Of a stretch of 64,000 bases of DNA, positions 62,522 to 64,000 are shown piece by piece. Location of the stretch: the NCBI GenBank assembly GCA_039621445.1, contig CP154955.1, positions 48,592,086 through 48,656,085 on the forward strand, written 5' to 3'. Source of the DNA: Euglena gracilis (lineage: Eukaryota; Euglenida; Euglenophyceae; Euglenales). The notes beneath the pieces were generated by a model. That model searched no databases. It was not told the origin of the DNA and was given only the letters and a program-made list of their open reading frames with translations. The position numbers were made by a program, and so were the translations under genes. The first letter of the stretch is position 1. Every line of letters starts with the position of its first letter.

Positions 62522-64000
62522 TTCAGGTTTCAGGCCTTAGCTAAAGGATTGCCGGGGGGGGGGGGTGGATTGAAGCAAGTCCAAATTGGCCAGTGTAATT
62601 TCCATGCAGCATTGGAAGCGTTGCAAATGCTACCCTCTTGGGATACCCTTAAGGGGGTTGTGGCGGTCTGGGGCGTACCTGCGAACCGAATTCCAGACCC
62701 ACGGGGAAAAAATTGAACGGAGTGGTTCTGCAGTTCTTTTTTCTGTGCAACGCCCGAGGATCAGTTGTTAGTTGTTGGGAAACAGACCTTGCCAACCTCA
62801 TATTGATGATATTTTGTACAGAGGTTCCACGGTCCCTTCTGGAGTTTAAAGGTGTAACACCGATGTCTTGGAAAAAAAAATCAAAATCAAGGGGTAATTA
62901 CAGATGAAACAATATATAATAGATAAAGTACATATAATAATATACACAATATATTACATTACGATATATATGACATTATGACATATATTTTATGTTAATA
63001 ATATATCGGAATCATAGACATATTTAACAAAATTGCAATATTCAAGAGGTTCATTCCGATAAAAATAAAGTATAAAAAATCCGATGAAATGAAATAAATA
63101 AATAAATTTAATTCAGTACGAGTGACATTTATAAAATAAATACAAACATTTAAACATTCTTTCAAGCTGACTTGGAAACAATTTCATTTTGGTATTTAAA
63201 AACCAAAATTCCAACATGTCAGTTTTCAAATTTCGAATTTCGAATTTCAATTAATGCCAAACAGACACAACATTTTTTGACTGCTTGCAGCACGAGCAAA
63301 CCAATAAATTGACTTGTGTTGCCTGCCATTTTGAATTTTGCGCAGGTCTTTGGGCCAAGCAACATCCTCCAACGAATTAAGGCTGAAACCAAAATCAATC
63401 CAGCTAAATTTAGGACCTGAAAATTGGCATAACAGCCTTTATCCTACCCTCTAACCTAAACTCCCACAAACAAGCGAACCCACAACCTCACATCGTGAGT
63501 AGGCTTGCTGTATTACATGTTTGTCCAGGTATCTCCAACAGGGAACGCAAAAAAAAATGGTGAACATGGCTTTCAGACTTCTTTGTTACATGGATCCGAG
63601 CCCCTTTTTACTGTACTTACTGGTTACTTACTGTTATTGTATACTCACTGGGACACCAGAGCTGGGGGGCCAGTAGTTTTAAAGCCTACCAGCCTACAAA
63701 TATTTTCGTGCCATCTGCAAAAATCAGTGGTGCATTCAATTTCGGATGCCGAAGTTGGGTTTTTTTTTTGGGAGAGGGCAGCATGTTGAGTATCATTTCA
63801 ACGGCCGACCCCTAACCCTGGGGGTCTGTGGTCACATATGGAAAGTAAGCTGGAAACCGCGTGTCCAATTTAAAAATCCTCGGGCTGAGCATCTGCCTGG
63901 GTACCACATCAAAACATGTCAGGCTTTGCTTAAGGACCCCCAGGCGCGGTTCCAACAGTCAGGGTTTCCACAAGCGGCACCCAAAAAGTCACCACTTAGA
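62522..64000. other. No exon seen; includes a second AT-rich island
   Basis: Presumably still GPD2 intron. 62875-63260 is strongly A/T-rich (ATATAATA and TAAATAAA runs) with sharp edges, like 42240-42840. Nothing coding was recognised to the window end. Confidence 0.5.

Overview
The window is nuclear DNA of a eukaryote, most likely a euglenid alga. Exons are short and rich in G/C at third codon positions, and introns are long and full of repeats. Seven introns in three unrelated conserved genes lack GT-AG. They carry CAG (or a pairing variant) at +4 to +6 and CTG (or its complement) at -8 to -6, with the ends able to base-pair. From established knowledge, this is the mark of euglenid nonconventional introns. 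I removed each by hand, and in each case the reading frame and the family motif across the junction were restored. GT-AG and GC-AG introns occur in the same genes. Every gene I can support is on the + strand.

Layout. 3-5720: Mpv17/PMP22-family membrane protein, cut by the left edge. About 9693-20389: ZNG1 (CBWD/COG0523) zinc-chaperone GTPase in ten visible exons, with a decayed pogo/Tc5-like transposase nested in its first intron. About 20685-25381: low-complexity serine-rich protein. 25-30 kb: isolated coding-like exons that I cannot name. About 30716-38334: coiled-coil protein with repeated WLR motifs, CCDC34-like, mostly from 21-residue exons. 39-42 kb: scattered candidate exons and an AT-rich island. 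43318-53531: a ~10 kb satellite array of ~163-bp units. 53.5-55.8 kb: repeats related to the satellite flank. 55.8-57.8 kb: weak exons including a signal-anchor N-terminus. 58542-62064: N-terminal half of FAD-dependent glycerol-3-phosphate dehydrogenase (GPD2), running off the right edge.

The most interesting observation joins introns and mobile elements. Two unrelated families of short inverted-repeat elements begin CAGGG and end CCCTG, and three of the six best copies have perfect 8-bp target duplications. An intron that starts 3 nt before CAG and ends 5 nt after CTG removes exactly one element plus one 8-bp duplication. The odd boundaries of nonconventional introns are therefore what precise removal of such an insertion would give.

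The genes do not form a pathway; Mpv17 and GPD2 proteins are both typically mitochondrial. Coordinates of weak exons are approximate, and no database search was possible.
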